From positions 1 through 38,092 of the forward strand of contig CADBJW010000017.1 of the NCBI GenBank assembly GCA_902795135.1: 38,092 nucleotides of DNA. Reading direction: 5' to 3'. Source of the DNA: an uncultured Eubacteriales bacterium (GTDB lineage: Bacteria > Bacillota > Clostridia > Peptostreptococcales > Anaerovoracaceae). Position 1 is the first letter of the stretch. The number at the start of each line of letters is the position of its first letter. Positions 18,887-27,346 of this stretch are shown piece by piece. A program made the translations under genes and the position numbers. The notes below the pieces were generated by a model. That model worked only from the letters and a program-made list of their open reading frames with translations, made no database searches and was not told the origin of the DNA.

Positions 18887-21247
18887 TCATACTATGAGAT
18901 ACCCTATCATTGCAACGATAAACGCAACGATCCATGCGACTACACACTGCCCGATCACGATGAATGCCGCCCATTTGCTTCCAAGTTCTCTTCGCACAGA
19001 TGCTATGGCCGCTACGCATGGCGTATACAGCAGGCAGAACACCAATAGTGAAATAACCGATACCGGTGTAATGGCCGCCTGAAAAGCTGCCACGGAACCG
19101 AACAAAACGGAAAGGGTCGATACTACACTTTCCTTTGCCATAAATCCCGTTACGAGTGCCGTTGAAATCCGCCAGTCCGCAAAGCCCATTGGCGCAAATA
19201 CCGGAGCGATAAATCCTGCGATCACTGCCAATATGCTGTCCTGCGAATCTACGACCAGATTCATATGAAGGTCAAAGGTCTGCAAAAGCCAAATGACCAG
19301 TGTCGCAATGAAGATGACGCTGAAGGCCCGCTGCAGAAAATCCTTTGCTTTATCCCATAAAAGCCTGCCCACATTTCGCGCTCCCGGCATCCTATAATTC
19401 GGAAGCTCCATAACGAAAGGCACGGCCTCGCCCCGGAACAAGGTCTTCTTTAAGACCAGCGCCGAAAGGACGCCGACGAAGATTCCTGTAAAGTACAACC
19501 CGATCATAATCAAACCCCCGTAATCCGGGAAGAATGCCGCCGACAGGAAGGCATAAATCGGAACCTTCGCAGAGCAGCTCATGAACGGCGTCATAATAAC
19601 GGTCAGCTTTCGGTCACGTTCGGAAGGCAGCGTTCTGCTGGCCATAATACTCGGAACCGAGCAGCCAAATCCGATGAGCATCGGTACGATGCTTCGACCG
19701 GACAATCCGATTTTACGAAGGATCTTATCCATTACAAAGGCTACTCTCGCCATGTATCCGCTGTCCTCTAGCAGGGATAGGAAGAAGAACAATGTAACGA
19801 TGTATGGCAGGAAACTCACTACGGTTCCTACGCCTGTAAAAATACCATTTATAATCAGCGAGCAGATGACTTCATTGACTCCGCTCGACGTTAAGATCGA
19901 TTCAACAATGTCCGACAGATGCCCGATTCCCATATCCAGCAGGTCTGCCAGTACTTTACCGATTACGTTAAAGGTGAGCAGAAAAACAACGGCCATGATC
20001 AGTACGAACATCGGGATGGCCGTCATTCGGCCCGTCACGATTTCGTCAATCTTCCTGCTTCTCAGGTGTTCTTTGCTCTCTTTTGGTTTTACCACCGTCG
20101 CCCGGCAAACTCTGTCAATAAAGCTGAAACGCATTTCCGCTATGGCAGCTGCACGGTCCAGCCCTCGTTCTTCCTCCATCTGGATGATGAGATGCTCGAT
20201 GGCTTCCTTCTCATTTTGCGTAAGCTGAAGCTTTTGCATAATGCGTTCATCGCCTTCGACCAGTTTCGCCGCGGCAAACCGGATCGGTATGCCTGTGCTT
20301 TCCGCATGGTCTTCAATCAGATGCATGATTCCGTGAAGACACCGATGGACTGCGCCGCCGTGATCGTCGGCTCCGCAAAAGTCCTGTCTGCCAGGCCGCT
20401 CCTGATATTTGGCCACGTGGATCGCGTGGCTGATCAGTTCCGTAATGCCTTCGTTTTTGGAGGCGGAAATGGGAACCACCGGTATGCCCAGCATCTGTTC
20501 CATTTCATTGACCAGAATGGATCCACCATTGCTGTTGACCTCGTCCATCATATTCAGCGCCAGCACCATGGGTTTGTCCAGTTCCATCAGCTGCATGGTG
20601 AGATACAGATTTCGTTCGATGTTCGTTGCGTCTACGATATTGATGATGCCCTTTGGGTCACTTTCGAGAATAAACTGTCGCGAAACGATTTCTTCACTGG
20701 AGTAAGGGGACATGGAATAAATACCAGGAAGGTCCGTGACGAGGGTATTCTTGTCGCCGCGAATAATGCCGTCCTTTCGGTCAACGGTCACTCCCGGGAA
20801 ATTGCCCACGTGCTGGTTGGCTCCGGTCAGCTGATTGAACAGAGTGGTTTTGCCGCAGTTCTGATTTCCGGCCAGGGCAAAGGTCAAAATCTCATTGTCC
20901 GGCAGGGGATGTTCGTCCGCCTTAACATGATACCGGCCTCCTTCGCCCAAACCCGGGTGCTCGATTTCTGCCGCTGTCTTCTTCCCATGATTCACAGGGC
21001 CAATCTCGTCGCGTATGTTGCAGATTTCGATTTTGCTGGCATCTTCCAGTCTCAGGGTCAGTTCGTATCCATGAATCTGAAGCTCCATTGGATCGCCCAT
21101 GGGAGCATACTTTACGAGCGTCACATCGGCATCGGGAATGAGTCCCATATCCAGAAAGTGTTGTCTGAGAGCACCTTCGCCCCCTACAGACACCACGGTG
21201 GCAGTTTTTCCTATATCAAGTAAATTCAGCGTTGTCCTATCACTCAT
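18887..21247 (-). CDS. feoB: FeoA-FeoB fusion ferrous iron transporter
   Basis: 786-residue inner-membrane Fe2+ importer. Residues 1-78 are a FeoA (SH3-like) domain (LDIGKTATVVSV...GLIPDADVTLVKYAPMGDP). A linker leads to the FeoB G domain: G1 GNQNCGKTTLFN, G2/switch region GNFPGVTVDRKDG, G3 DLPGIYSMSPYSSEE, G4 NMMDE and G5 SASKNEG. The membrane part follows, with the conserved Cys in GFGCSVPSIMASRTL and the second Gate repeat. I start at ATG 21247; the frame extends to 21355 but that part is the reading-through of yihY codons. The ATG overlaps the yihY stop (ATGAGTGA), so translation is coupled. It is 35 bases upstream of hom. Confidence 0.94.
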   Translation of the reverse strand: MSDRTTLNLLDIGKTATVVSVGGEGALRQHFLDMGLIPDADVTLVKYAPMGDPMELQIHGYELTLRLEDASKIEICNIRDEIGPVNHGKKTAAEIEHPGLGEGGRYHVKADEHPLPDNEILTFALAGNQNCGKTTLFNQLTGANQHVGNFPGVTVDRKDGIIRGDKNTLVTDLPGIYSMSPYSSEEIVSRQFILESDPKGIINIVDATNIERNLYLTMQLMELDKPMVLALNMMDEVNSNGGSILVNEMEQMLGIPVVPISASKNEGITELISHAIHVAKYQERPGRQDFCGADDHGGAVHRCLHGIMHLIEDHAESTGIPIRFAAAKLVEGDERIMQKLQLTQNEKEAIEHLIIQMEEERGLDRAAAIAEMRFSFIDRVCRATVVKPKESKEHLRSRKIDEIVTGRMTAIPMFVLIMAVVFLLTFNVIGKVLADLLDMGIGHLSDIVESILTSSGVNEVICSLIINGIFTGVGTVVSFLPYIVTLFFFLSLLEDSGYMARVAFVMDKILRKIGLSGRSIVPMLIGFGCSVPSIMASRTLPSERDRKLTVIMTPFMSCSAKVPIYAFLSAAFFPDYGGLIMIGLYFTGIFVGVLSALVLKKTLFRGEAVPFVMELPNYRMPGARNVGRLLWDKAKDFLQRAFSVIFIATLVIWLLQTFDLHMNLVVDSQDSILAVIAGFIAPVFAPMGFADWRISTALVTGFMAKESVVSTLSVLFGSVAAFQAAITPVSVISLLVFCLLYTPCVAAIASVRRELGSKWAAFIVIGQCVVAWIVAFIVAMIGYLIV

Positions 21248-22277
21248 GTTCTTTCTCGTCGCTCTCCTCGTCAGCTTCTTTCTCTTCGGTCTCCTCGGTC
21301 TCTTCGGTCTCTTCGATTTTTGATTCCACGTCTGCACCCATGATGACGCCGACAATCGAGCTTACGTTTACATCATCCGGGTCAACGTCAAACTTGCTTC
21401 TTCTCCACTGACCTTTAGGCATATCCACCGGCGTTCTCTTACTAAATGGTACACTGGTGTCTTCAAACAGCTTGTTGCAGAGCACACCTAAAATCAAAAC
21501 CCAGGACAAAAGCAGGAACCAGATCATGATCGCCACAACGGATGACAAGGCGCCATACATGATGTCGTACCGGGACAGTGTACTTGTATAGAAGGAATAG
21601 AACAAGCTGACCACAACCATCCCGAGGGCTGCAAACAATGTGCCCGGGAGTACGCGTTTTAAGCTCTTCTTTTTCGTTGGAAGTATATAGTAATTAAAGC
21701 CGATTACTAGGAAGTACAGAATAAAACCGAGCGGCCACCGAAGAAACAGCCAGGCGCTGTCTACATAACTGTCTGCTTCAATATGCAGCAAATGCAGTAC
21801 ACCGATCAGGATAACTTTGCCATAACACAGAATAATGATGGCAAAGACAAAGGCAATCAAGGTGAGCATCATGGTCAGAATCGCACGGACTCGTTCCAGG
21901 AAATAGTTCCTGCCGGTGTTGTCTCCTTCCGAAAAGGTGTAATTGGCAATTCTTGAAATCGCAAAAGAAGCACGGGAACCCGCCCACAAAGCGATGATCA
22001 CGAAGACGATGTTACCAAGACCGATGTAATTATACTGGAACAGAGTGTTCGTCAGATTTGACATCCTGTTCCCCGTATATTCTTCGATAAGATTCAGGGC
22101 GGTTTGCGTACTGATATCAAAAAGACCTAAAACCTGCACGATCAACAGGATGATCGGTACGATGGACAGCATCAGATAAAACGAAATCTGCGCGGCAAAC
22201 CCATGATAGTATGGATCCTGCAGCTGTCTCAGCCCCATTATGAACATTCTTTTAAAACGATCAAATATGCTACTCAA
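21240..22277 (-). CDS. YihY/BrkB-family inner-membrane protein
   Basis: About 345 residues. The family core is clear: DPYYHGFAAQISFYLMLSIVP at the N-terminus, then six hydrophobic segments up to WVLILGVLCNKLFE. Members were once called ribonuclease BN, but that activity is not theirs; the role is unknown, possibly in transport. After the membrane part comes a charged cytoplasmic tail of about 90 residues that ends in an acidic repeat (EET units). The start is probably TTG at 22277, which overlaps the rdgB stop and has AGAGGAG upstream; an ATG at 22208 lacks a ribosome binding site. It is coupled at both ends, to rdgB and to feoB. Confidence 0.85.
   Translation of the reverse strand: MSSIFDRFKRMFIMGLRQLQDPYYHGFAAQISFYLMLSIVPIILLIVQVLGLFDISTQTALNLIEEYTGNRMSNLTNTLFQYNYIGLGNIVFVIIALWAGSRASFAISRIANYTFSEGDNTGRNYFLERVRAILTMMLTLIAFVFAIIILCYGKVILIGVLHLLHIEADSYVDSAWLFLRWPLGFILYFLVIGFNYYILPTKKKSLKRVLPGTLFAALGMVVVSLFYSFYTSTLSRYDIMYGALSSVVAIMIWFLLLSWVLILGVLCNKLFEDTSVPFSKRTPVDMPKGQWRRSKFDVDPDDVNVSSIVGVIMGADVESKIEETEETEETEEKEADEESDEKEHE
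21282..21317 (-). repeat. 9-base coding tandem repeat (acidic tail of YihY protein)
   Basis: Four nearly identical 9-base units (plus strand CTCTTCGGT, CTCCTCGGT, CTCTTCGGT, CTCTTCGAT) encode Glu-Glu-Thr/Ile repeats. Because units are three codons, slippage would change tail length without a frameshift and would not disturb the downstream feoB start. Confidence 0.7.
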
Positions 22278-22920
22278 AGCACTCTCCTCTTGCCATGAGG
22301 CCTTTGCGCAATTCAATCAGCGCATTCGCCCTGTGACTGATGCTGTTTTTGATCTCAGAACTCAACTCACCGAAAGTCCTGTCGTAGCCCACGGGAACAA
22401 ATAAAGGATCATATCCAAATCCGCAGTCGCCCTTTTCTTCGAGAACCAGATGACCTTCTACTTCTCCTCTGGCAACGATTTTCTCTCCGTTCGGATAAAC
22501 CATAGTGATGACGGATACGAACCGCGCCGTTCTTTTTTCGTAGGGAACATCTGCGATCAGCCGGATCAATTTCTGATTGTTGCTGAGATCGGAGCTGTCC
22601 TGATTGTTGGTTTTTTCTTCCTTGGTAGGCCAAACACCCGGAAAACTGGCAAATCTGGCTGAATAAATGCCAGGAGCCCCTTCCAGGCAGTCCACTACAA
22701 GACCGGAATCATCGGCAATGGTAATCTCTCCGCACAGCTGCATGATTCCGTAAGCTTTTTTGAAAGAATTTTCTTCGAAACTATCCCCGTCTTCCGGAAT
22801 TTCCACCTTCGGAATCCCCGCTTCATCACGGGAAATGATTTCCATTCCGAAATCTTTCGTGATCGCTTCGATTTCAATTATTTTATGTTTGTTTCTCGTA
22901 GCTGCGATTATCTTTTTCAT
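22270..22920 (-). CDS. rdgB: Non-canonical purine NTP pyrophosphatase (RdgB/HAM1)
   Basis: 216-residue cytosolic house-cleaning enzyme that hydrolyses dITP, ITP and XTP to monophosphates and PPi. The N-terminus IIAATRNKHKIIEIEAI is the nucleotide-binding signature (usually SGNxxK/TxNxxK). ITIADDSGLVVDCLEGAPGIYSAR-type residues include the catalytic Asp, and GFGYDPLFVP and SHRANAL complete the active site. An insertion around residues 95-110 (KEEKTNNQDSSDLSNN) is longer than in E. coli. No Shine-Dalgarno precedes the ATG; the -10 box is only 8 bases upstream, so the message may be leaderless. First gene of the operon through trmL. Confidence 0.94.
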   Translation of the reverse strand: MKKIIAATRNKHKIIEIEAITKDFGMEIISRDEAGIPKVEIPEDGDSFEENSFKKAYGIMQLCGEITIADDSGLVVDCLEGAPGIYSARFASFPGVWPTKEEKTNNQDSSDLSNNQKLIRLIADVPYEKRTARFVSVITMVYPNGEKIVARGEVEGHLVLEEKGDCGFGYDPLFVPVGYDRTFGELSSEIKNSISHRANALIELRKGLMARGECFE

Positions 22921-22928
22921 AACGATTT

Positions 22929-22958
22929 ATTGTACCATACCTTGGCTGGACTTTCCAA
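22929..22958 (-). promoter_or_regulatory. Promoter of the rdgB operon, placed for a leaderless transcript
   Basis: Minus-strand TTGGAA (22953-22958), an 18-base spacer and TACAAT (22929-22934) with TGG before it (extended -10). The hexamer ends 8 bases before the ATG at 22920, so transcription should start at or within a few bases of the start codon. It overlaps the divergent promoter at 22947-22975. Confidence 0.65.
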
Positions 22959-22975
22959 CTTTTATCCTGTAGAAT
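22947..22975 (+). promoter_or_regulatory. Promoter of the 2-hydroxyacid dehydrogenase gene
   Basis: TGGACT (22947-22952), a 17-base spacer and TAGAAT (22970-22975), 21 bases before the ATG at 22997. Its -35 box overlaps the rdgB promoter spacer and -35 region on the other strand, so the two promoters should compete. Confidence 0.5.
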
Positions 22976-22996
22976 GGTTTCTACTGGAGGAATCAA

Positions 22997-23917
22997 ATGA
23001 ATATAGTAATACTAGATGGATATACGATTAACCCGGGGGACTTGAGCTGGGACATTCTGAAACAGTACTGTGACAGCCTTACGGTATATGACAAAACGGA
23101 ACCCGAAGACATCCCGAAGCGAATCGCAGATTGTGAAATACTTATGACGAGCAAGTGCCGCATCACACGGGAAATTATGGCAGGAGCTCCCAAACTGAAA
23201 TACATTGGCGAAACCGCCACGGGCTACAACAACATTGACATCGAAGCAGCCAGAGACCTTGGAATCGCAGTTGCCAACATCCCCGCCTATTCAACGGATG
23301 CCGTGGCACAGCATGCCATCGCTCTAATGCTGGAGATCGCCAATCACGTTGGTCTCAACAACGCATCCGTTCAGGCTGGTGAATGGGCGAACAGCGAATA
23401 CTTCTGTTATTGGAAACAGCCGATTTGCCTGCTTGCCGGCAAATCCCTGGGCATCGTTGGATACGGTGCAATCGGAAAGCGCGTTGCGGAAATCGCGTCT
23501 GCCCTGGGGATGAAAATCAACGTATACAGTAAGGACCGTGAAGCTGCTGTCAAATCGGATTTCCTGACGCTGCACTGCCCGCTTACCGCGGAAAACGAGA
23601 AGTTTATCAATGAAGATTTCATCAATCAAATGAAGCCCGGTGCGGTCCTGATTAACACGGCCCGCGGCGGGTTAATCGACGAAGACGCTTTGGCAGAGGC
23701 CCTTAAAAACGGCCGGCTTTCCGCTGCCGGACTGGATGTTCTCACTACCGAACCACCTGCCGCAGACAATCCGCTCATCGGCCTTGAGAACTGCATTCTG
23801 ACGCCTCACATGGCCTGGGCCCCTAAGGAAATGCGGATCACCGTCATTGATGTTCTTGCCAAGAATCTTGCCAGCTGGTTGAACCATGAAACACTTAACC
23901 GAGTCGACTTACCATAA
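22997..23917 (+). CDS. D-2-hydroxyacid dehydrogenase, glycerate dehydrogenase-like
   Basis: 306-residue cytosolic NAD(P)H-dependent reductase of 2-keto acids. The N-terminal catalytic half contains GETATGYNNIDIEAARDLGIAV-type residues and VANIPAYSTDAVAQHAIAL. The nucleotide domain starts with GIVGYGAIGKRVA. The catalytic Arg is in NTARGGLID, the Glu in TTEPP and the His in LTPHMAWAP. The overall pattern is closest to hydroxypyruvate reductase/glycerate dehydrogenase (HprA). The strand-2 acidic residue that selects NAD appears as Ser in INVYSKDRE, so NADP cannot be excluded. GGAGG precedes the ATG. Its 3' end overlaps the PAP2 gene by 32 bases. Confidence 0.9.
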   Translation: MNIVILDGYTINPGDLSWDILKQYCDSLTVYDKTEPEDIPKRIADCEILMTSKCRITREIMAGAPKLKYIGETATGYNNIDIEAARDLGIAVANIPAYSTDAVAQHAIALMLEIANHVGLNNASVQAGEWANSEYFCYWKQPICLLAGKSLGIVGYGAIGKRVAEIASALGMKINVYSKDREAAVKSDFLTLHCPLTAENEKFINEDFINQMKPGAVLINTARGGLIDEDALAEALKNGRLSAAGLDVLTTEPPAADNPLIGLENCILTPHMAWAPKEMRITVIDVLAKNLASWLNHETLNRVDLP

Positions 23918-24350
23918 AATCATTATCACGACCGACATGATCCTGACGAGGACCGTATATCTCATTTATCCGGTCCTCCTCGTTTATCTTGCCATCAAAA
24001 GAGAGCCTGCGATTCTACAGGCTCTTCTCGTTCCCGGCATTTCATTTATTCTTGTCAGCGTCTTTCGCTATTATCTCAACGCCCCACGCCCTTACGAAGT
24101 CCTCGGCAAAGACCCGATCATACCGCGCAAAGGCAAGGGCAAATCCTTTCCCAGCCGGCATACCTTCTCTACATTTGTCATTGCCGTAACCGTTTTTTAC
24201 TTTTGGCCTGTTGCCGGCATCCTCACCGGAGTTGCCGGAGCACTGCTCGCCAGCGTCCGGGTACTTGGCGGCGTCCATTATGTACGTGACGTAATCGCCG
24301 GCGCCCTAATTGGCATCGGCTGCGGTCTAATCGGCTTCTATCTGATTTAG
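23886..24350 (+). CDS. PAP2-family membrane phosphatase
   Basis: 154-residue integral membrane protein of the phosphatidic acid phosphatase type 2 family; substrates are lipid phosphates or polyprenyl pyrophosphates. All three motifs are visible: RYYLNAPRP (an RX6RP version of KX6RP), FPSRHTFS, and SVRVLGGVHYVRD (SRX5HX3D-like, with Val-Arg in place of Ser-Arg spacing). Four to five hydrophobic segments surround them. The ATG lies inside the end of the preceding gene and has no good ribosome binding site, so it probably depends on translational coupling. Undecaprenyl-PP recycling is a possible role by family, unproven here. Confidence 0.88.
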   Translation: MKHLTESTYHKIIITTDMILTRTVYLIYPVLLVYLAIKREPAILQALLVPGISFILVSVFRYYLNAPRPYEVLGKDPIIPRKGKGKSFPSRHTFSTFVIAVTVFYFWPVAGILTGVAGALLASVRVLGGVHYVRDVIAGALIGIGCGLIGFYLI

Positions 24351-24386
24351 TCTTTCCCCTATCTCTTGATCTTTCCCCTATTTCTT
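24351..24386. repeat. 17-base direct repeat between convergent genes
   Basis: TCTTTCCCCTATCTCTT (24351-24367) is repeated as TCTTTCCCCTATTTCTT (24370-24386) with one mismatch and a 2-base gap. The second copy contains the stop codon of the QueG-like gene. It looks like a local tandem duplication. I see no stable terminator hairpin in this gap. Confidence 0.7.
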
Positions 24387-25157
24387 AAACCGGAAGCACA
24401 TCCCGCAAAGTCCAGGATCCGGGATCTTTGGGTTCTGGGACTCACAATAGGCAAGGCATGTTTCCCGGTTGATTCCATGGGATCCTATGGCACCTGCCGG
24501 ACAAATGCCTTTCATCTCTTCACTGGCTTCTGCCTCTGACAAGCCTTCATATTGGAACATATCTTTGACTTTTTTGATTTCCGCTTCGATTTCTTCTCCA
24601 TTCATCACCGGACAATCCTCTGCGTAAAACCCGTCGGTCATGGTTGATCCAATGCTGCCGATGTATCCGTCTTTCGTATGGAAGGAACCTGCCGGACCCA
24701 GTTCGCCGATTCCTGCCAGATATGCGGTGATCTTACTGGACCACATCGGCATATGCATTTTCCGGTTCCAATCTGTAGCAACACCGGAAATCGAAGAAAT
24801 TCTACCCAGTTTGACCAGGGAATCCCGGATTGCCATATTGATAAACTGACTCAGCATGATCGAATCATAATGCGCCTTCTTCCACTGCTGGGAATCCCGG
24901 CCCTGCTCTTCCAGTTCCCGGATGGCATCTCCGGCAACCGGAACGTAATGGACGATGATCGTATGTCCCGGATTGTATATTTTCTTCGGATGTTCACATA
25001 ATCCTTCCATGTACAGATGGTCGTACAACGGGTGAAACATGCTCACATATCCCACGATCGGTTCTCCGTATTTGGTCTTCACCCCCGGTCTGTTCTGGAA
25101 GTCTTCCACTGCTTTTCTGATGTTTTTTTCGATAAATTTTTTTGGATCTCTTGCCAT
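24378..25157 (-). CDS. QueG-like iron-sulfur protein of uncertain function
   Basis: 259 residues. The C-terminal 45 residues hold five cysteines (ICPAGAIGS, ETCLAYC, GLCGMC) in an order resembling the second half of the double-cluster domain of epoxyqueuosine reductase. The first CxxCxxC arm is missing, so one [4Fe-4S] cluster at most is expected. The middle (HYDSIMLSQFINMAIRDSLVKLGR, GIGELGPAGSFHT) also resembles the cobalamin-binding body of QueG relatives. I therefore name the superfamily only; a reductase or reductive-dehalogenase-like chemistry is possible. ATG 25157 has AGAGGAG upstream. It follows the DUF2207 gene by 44 bases. Confidence 0.7.
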   Translation of the reverse strand: MARDPKKFIEKNIRKAVEDFQNRPGVKTKYGEPIVGYVSMFHPLYDHLYMEGLCEHPKKIYNPGHTIIVHYVPVAGDAIRELEEQGRDSQQWKKAHYDSIMLSQFINMAIRDSLVKLGRISSISGVATDWNRKMHMPMWSSKITAYLAGIGELGPAGSFHTKDGYIGSIGSTMTDGFYAEDCPVMNGEEIEAEIKKVKDMFQYEGLSEAEASEEMKGICPAGAIGSHGINRETCLAYCESQNPKIPDPGLCGMCFRFKK

Positions 25158-25201
25158 AAGTGAATCTCCTCTTACTAATGATACTTTTGTTTCCAGTTGG
25201 A

Positions 25202-27037
25202 TCACCAGGATCCACCGCCGCCTCCGCCGAAGCCGCCGCCGGAAAAGCTTCCGCCGCCGCCACCGCCACTTGCGATATCTCCCACCAGACCGGCACCGAT
25301 TTCCTTGAAATGGGATTCTACCACAGAATTAATACCGTGACTGGAATAGGCAAACATGTGATGTGGGAAGAATGGATCATAGACCACTACACTTCCATCA
25401 TACCACGAAGGCTGCGGGATTTTAAAGTTCGCAAACTTATCCGCCCATTTACTTGACATACCTAATACATAGGCATATGGCATAATGTTGAAATAGTATT
25501 CCGGATCTTGTTCGCTCAAGAGCTTCAGCCGGTCATATTCCGCTGTTTTTATAAACTCCTTAAAGCCCATGACTCTGCCATACAAATCGTTATTGGATCT
25601 TTGCCGCACGAACATGGTAGAAACCAAGGCGACCGCCATGGTAACGAGGAACGCCAGCGCAAGGGTCGGAACATACCGGAACAAAATGAAGGCCTGCAAC
25701 AGGATCAACGCAATGGTAATGACCAGATTCAGTGTCAGTTTAACTGGCTTTCTCTTGCCGCCAAAAGAATCCGCCTGCCGTATGAGCCGGTAGGTACAAT
25801 AGCCGATCAAAAGCCCGATCAGTGCCGTGATCGGCATCAAGAGACCTGCGAATCCGATGTACGAACCTATCAAACCCGCCATCATCGGAAGCGCCATACA
25901 TACAAATATGCCTATTGCCCGTGCAACCTTTGAGGCCTTGGTAAAGGATTGGTTTTTCTTTCCCAGGGATGCTTTTACGTCCTTTTCGATGGATACAACA
26001 GCCTCTCCCATCCTGGACGGCAGCTTCTTTAGATTGACCGTTCGGCTTGATGAAAACAGCGCCCGGAAGATTACCCGCGCATGGGTTTTTTCATTTTTGC
26101 CGATGTCTTTGAGTTGCTCAAGTTTGAATTTTTTCTTATCCTCCTGAATTATTTTCAGATAGCCTTTGCTTGCAAAATACATAAACATGGCTGCCGTATC
26201 TTTATATTCCACTTTATCGTTGGCGATATAACTGACCTGCAGCGGATCCATATTATCCGGCGGATAGAATTCCACCGGTTTGATCACTGGCTTATCGCGC
26301 CCGACGGCCAGCCAAAGGCCCAGCATCAGTGCCGCCAGAACCGACAATATTCCATAGGCCATGGGAAGCAAGTCGGTCCGGTCCATTGGGTCCACCCAGT
26401 ACCCCTGAGGCAGATCCGCCTTGATGGTGAGACCAACGCCCTCCGGCAGAGTTCCTTTAGAGACTGCCGTCAGGCTCTTTCCGTCATTGGACACGTCAAA
26501 ATATCCCCCATCGCCTTCTTCCTTAAATTGACCGGAGTAGACTTTGATACCGTCAATCTTTTTCGGGAAGGTGATGGATAACTTCGATTTCTGGATGTCC
26601 GTATGCCATCCCGTTGGAAGCAAATCGACGGCCAATGTATCCTTACTCATGTCACCATCTTCGTAGCCCACGATATCGTAGGTGATGGTATACTTCTGCA
26701 ACCCGCGAACGGTATAGTCCGGCGAACCGATTTTGATTACGTAACTGGAGTTCTCATAATAGGTCTCGTAATCATACCCTTTCACATCGACATTTCTGAT
26801 TTCGTACAAGGACCCACCTTCCGGAATGTATCGGTAGATACCATGCCGATCCTCGTTGTAATACACGGTTATGTCTTCCTTGTAGTGAAAGACATAATTT
26901 TCGTCCGTCACAACATTTACATCATAGGACAGCGTATCGAAACCGCCGCTATTTGCAAAGACTGCGGCTGGCGCGGCCAGTGTCAGCAGGAACACCGCCA
27001 GAATGGCTGCCAGTCGTCTGATTTGTTTTTTTATCAT
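25202..27037 (-). CDS. DUF2207 membrane protein with Gly-rich tail
   Basis: 611 residues. A signal peptide (basic start, hydrophobic 10-25, cleavage near VFANSG) is followed by the extracytoplasmic DUF2207 beta domain, which includes the family element EDRHGIYRYIP. A membrane helix follows at about 225-245, then a soluble part rich in Lys. Four or more helices come at about 380-475, and the C-terminus is almost pure Gly/Ser ending in Trp, as is typical of this family. Function is unknown across bacteria. I start at ATG 27037, which has GAGGAG seven bases upstream. A perfect inverted repeat sits over its promoter region. The transcript likely continues into the QueG-like gene. Confidence 0.88.
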   Translation of the reverse strand: MIKKQIRRLAAILAVFLLTLAAPAAVFANSGGFDTLSYDVNVVTDENYVFHYKEDITVYYNEDRHGIYRYIPEGGSLYEIRNVDVKGYDYETYYENSSYVIKIGSPDYTVRGLQKYTITYDIVGYEDGDMSKDTLAVDLLPTGWHTDIQKSKLSITFPKKIDGIKVYSGQFKEEGDGGYFDVSNDGKSLTAVSKGTLPEGVGLTIKADLPQGYWVDPMDRTDLLPMAYGILSVLAALMLGLWLAVGRDKPVIKPVEFYPPDNMDPLQVSYIANDKVEYKDTAAMFMYFASKGYLKIIQEDKKKFKLEQLKDIGKNEKTHARVIFRALFSSSRTVNLKKLPSRMGEAVVSIEKDVKASLGKKNQSFTKASKVARAIGIFVCMALPMMAGLIGSYIGFAGLLMPITALIGLLIGYCTYRLIRQADSFGGKRKPVKLTLNLVITIALILLQAFILFRYVPTLALAFLVTMAVALVSTMFVRQRSNNDLYGRVMGFKEFIKTAEYDRLKLLSEQDPEYYFNIMPYAYVLGMSSKWADKFANFKIPQPSWYDGSVVVYDPFFPHHMFAYSSHGINSVVESHFKEIGAGLVGDIASGGGGGGSFSGGGFGGGGGGSW

Positions 27038-27068
27038 CGATATTCTCCTCAAAAGCGATAAGAATACA

Positions 27069-27090
27069 CTATATCACTTTCATGATATAG
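27069..27090. promoter_or_regulatory. Perfect 8-base inverted repeat, operator candidate for the DUF2207 gene
   Basis: CTATATCA and TGATATAG flank a 6-base centre, 32 bases before the DUF2207 start. The left arm overlaps a possible minus-strand -10 (TATAGT, 27068-27073), so a dimeric regulator bound here would block transcription. No -35 box is convincing. Confidence 0.45.
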
Positions 27091-27119
27091 CAAAAAAGCA
27101 GGGCTTTCAACCCTGCTTT
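27091..27119 (-). terminator. Rubredoxin terminator
   Basis: Minus strand AAGCAGGG and CCCTGCTT form an 8-pair stem with a 7-base loop, followed by a run of T. It begins about 32 bases after the rubredoxin stop and separates that gene from DUF2207. Confidence 0.85.
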
Positions 27120-27150
27120 CATCCTGCTGTGAGTGATTTGTTCTGTCCAA

Positions 27151-27315
27151 TTATTTTTCTGAGAACATGTCCTTTCCAACGCCACAAATTGGGCACTCAA
27201 ATCCTGCCGGTACGTCTTCCCAAGCTGTTCCAGGTTCGATGCCTGCATCTGGCAGACCTGCTGCTTCGTCGTATTCCCAACCACATGCTTCACATACATA
27301 AATCTTAGTTTCCAT
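27151..27315 (-). CDS. Rubredoxin
   Basis: 54-residue cytosolic one-iron electron carrier, small enough to be overlooked. The first metal knuckle is [10 protein letters not shown] and the second is [11 protein letters not shown], giving the four Cys ligands of the Fe(SCys)4 centre. [17 protein letters not shown] between them is the standard rubredoxin core. The ATG at 27315 has AGGAGG upstream, a strong promoter and its own terminator, so it is a single-gene unit. In anaerobes rubredoxins typically feed oxygen and superoxide scavenging enzymes, but no partner gene is present in the window. Confidence 0.96.
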   Translation of the reverse strand: METKIYVCEACGWEYDEAAGLPDAGIEPGTAWEDVPAGFECPICGVGKDMFSEK

Positions 27316-27346
27316 GTTTTTCGTGTCCTCCTTTTTTGTTTGTCAC

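Noticed and set aside
19919-21223. A 434-codon open frame on the plus strand
   Set aside because: It lies fully antisense to feoB, has no ribosome binding site or family motif, and the minus frame shows every FeoA and FeoB motif. It is a shadow of a high-quality gene.
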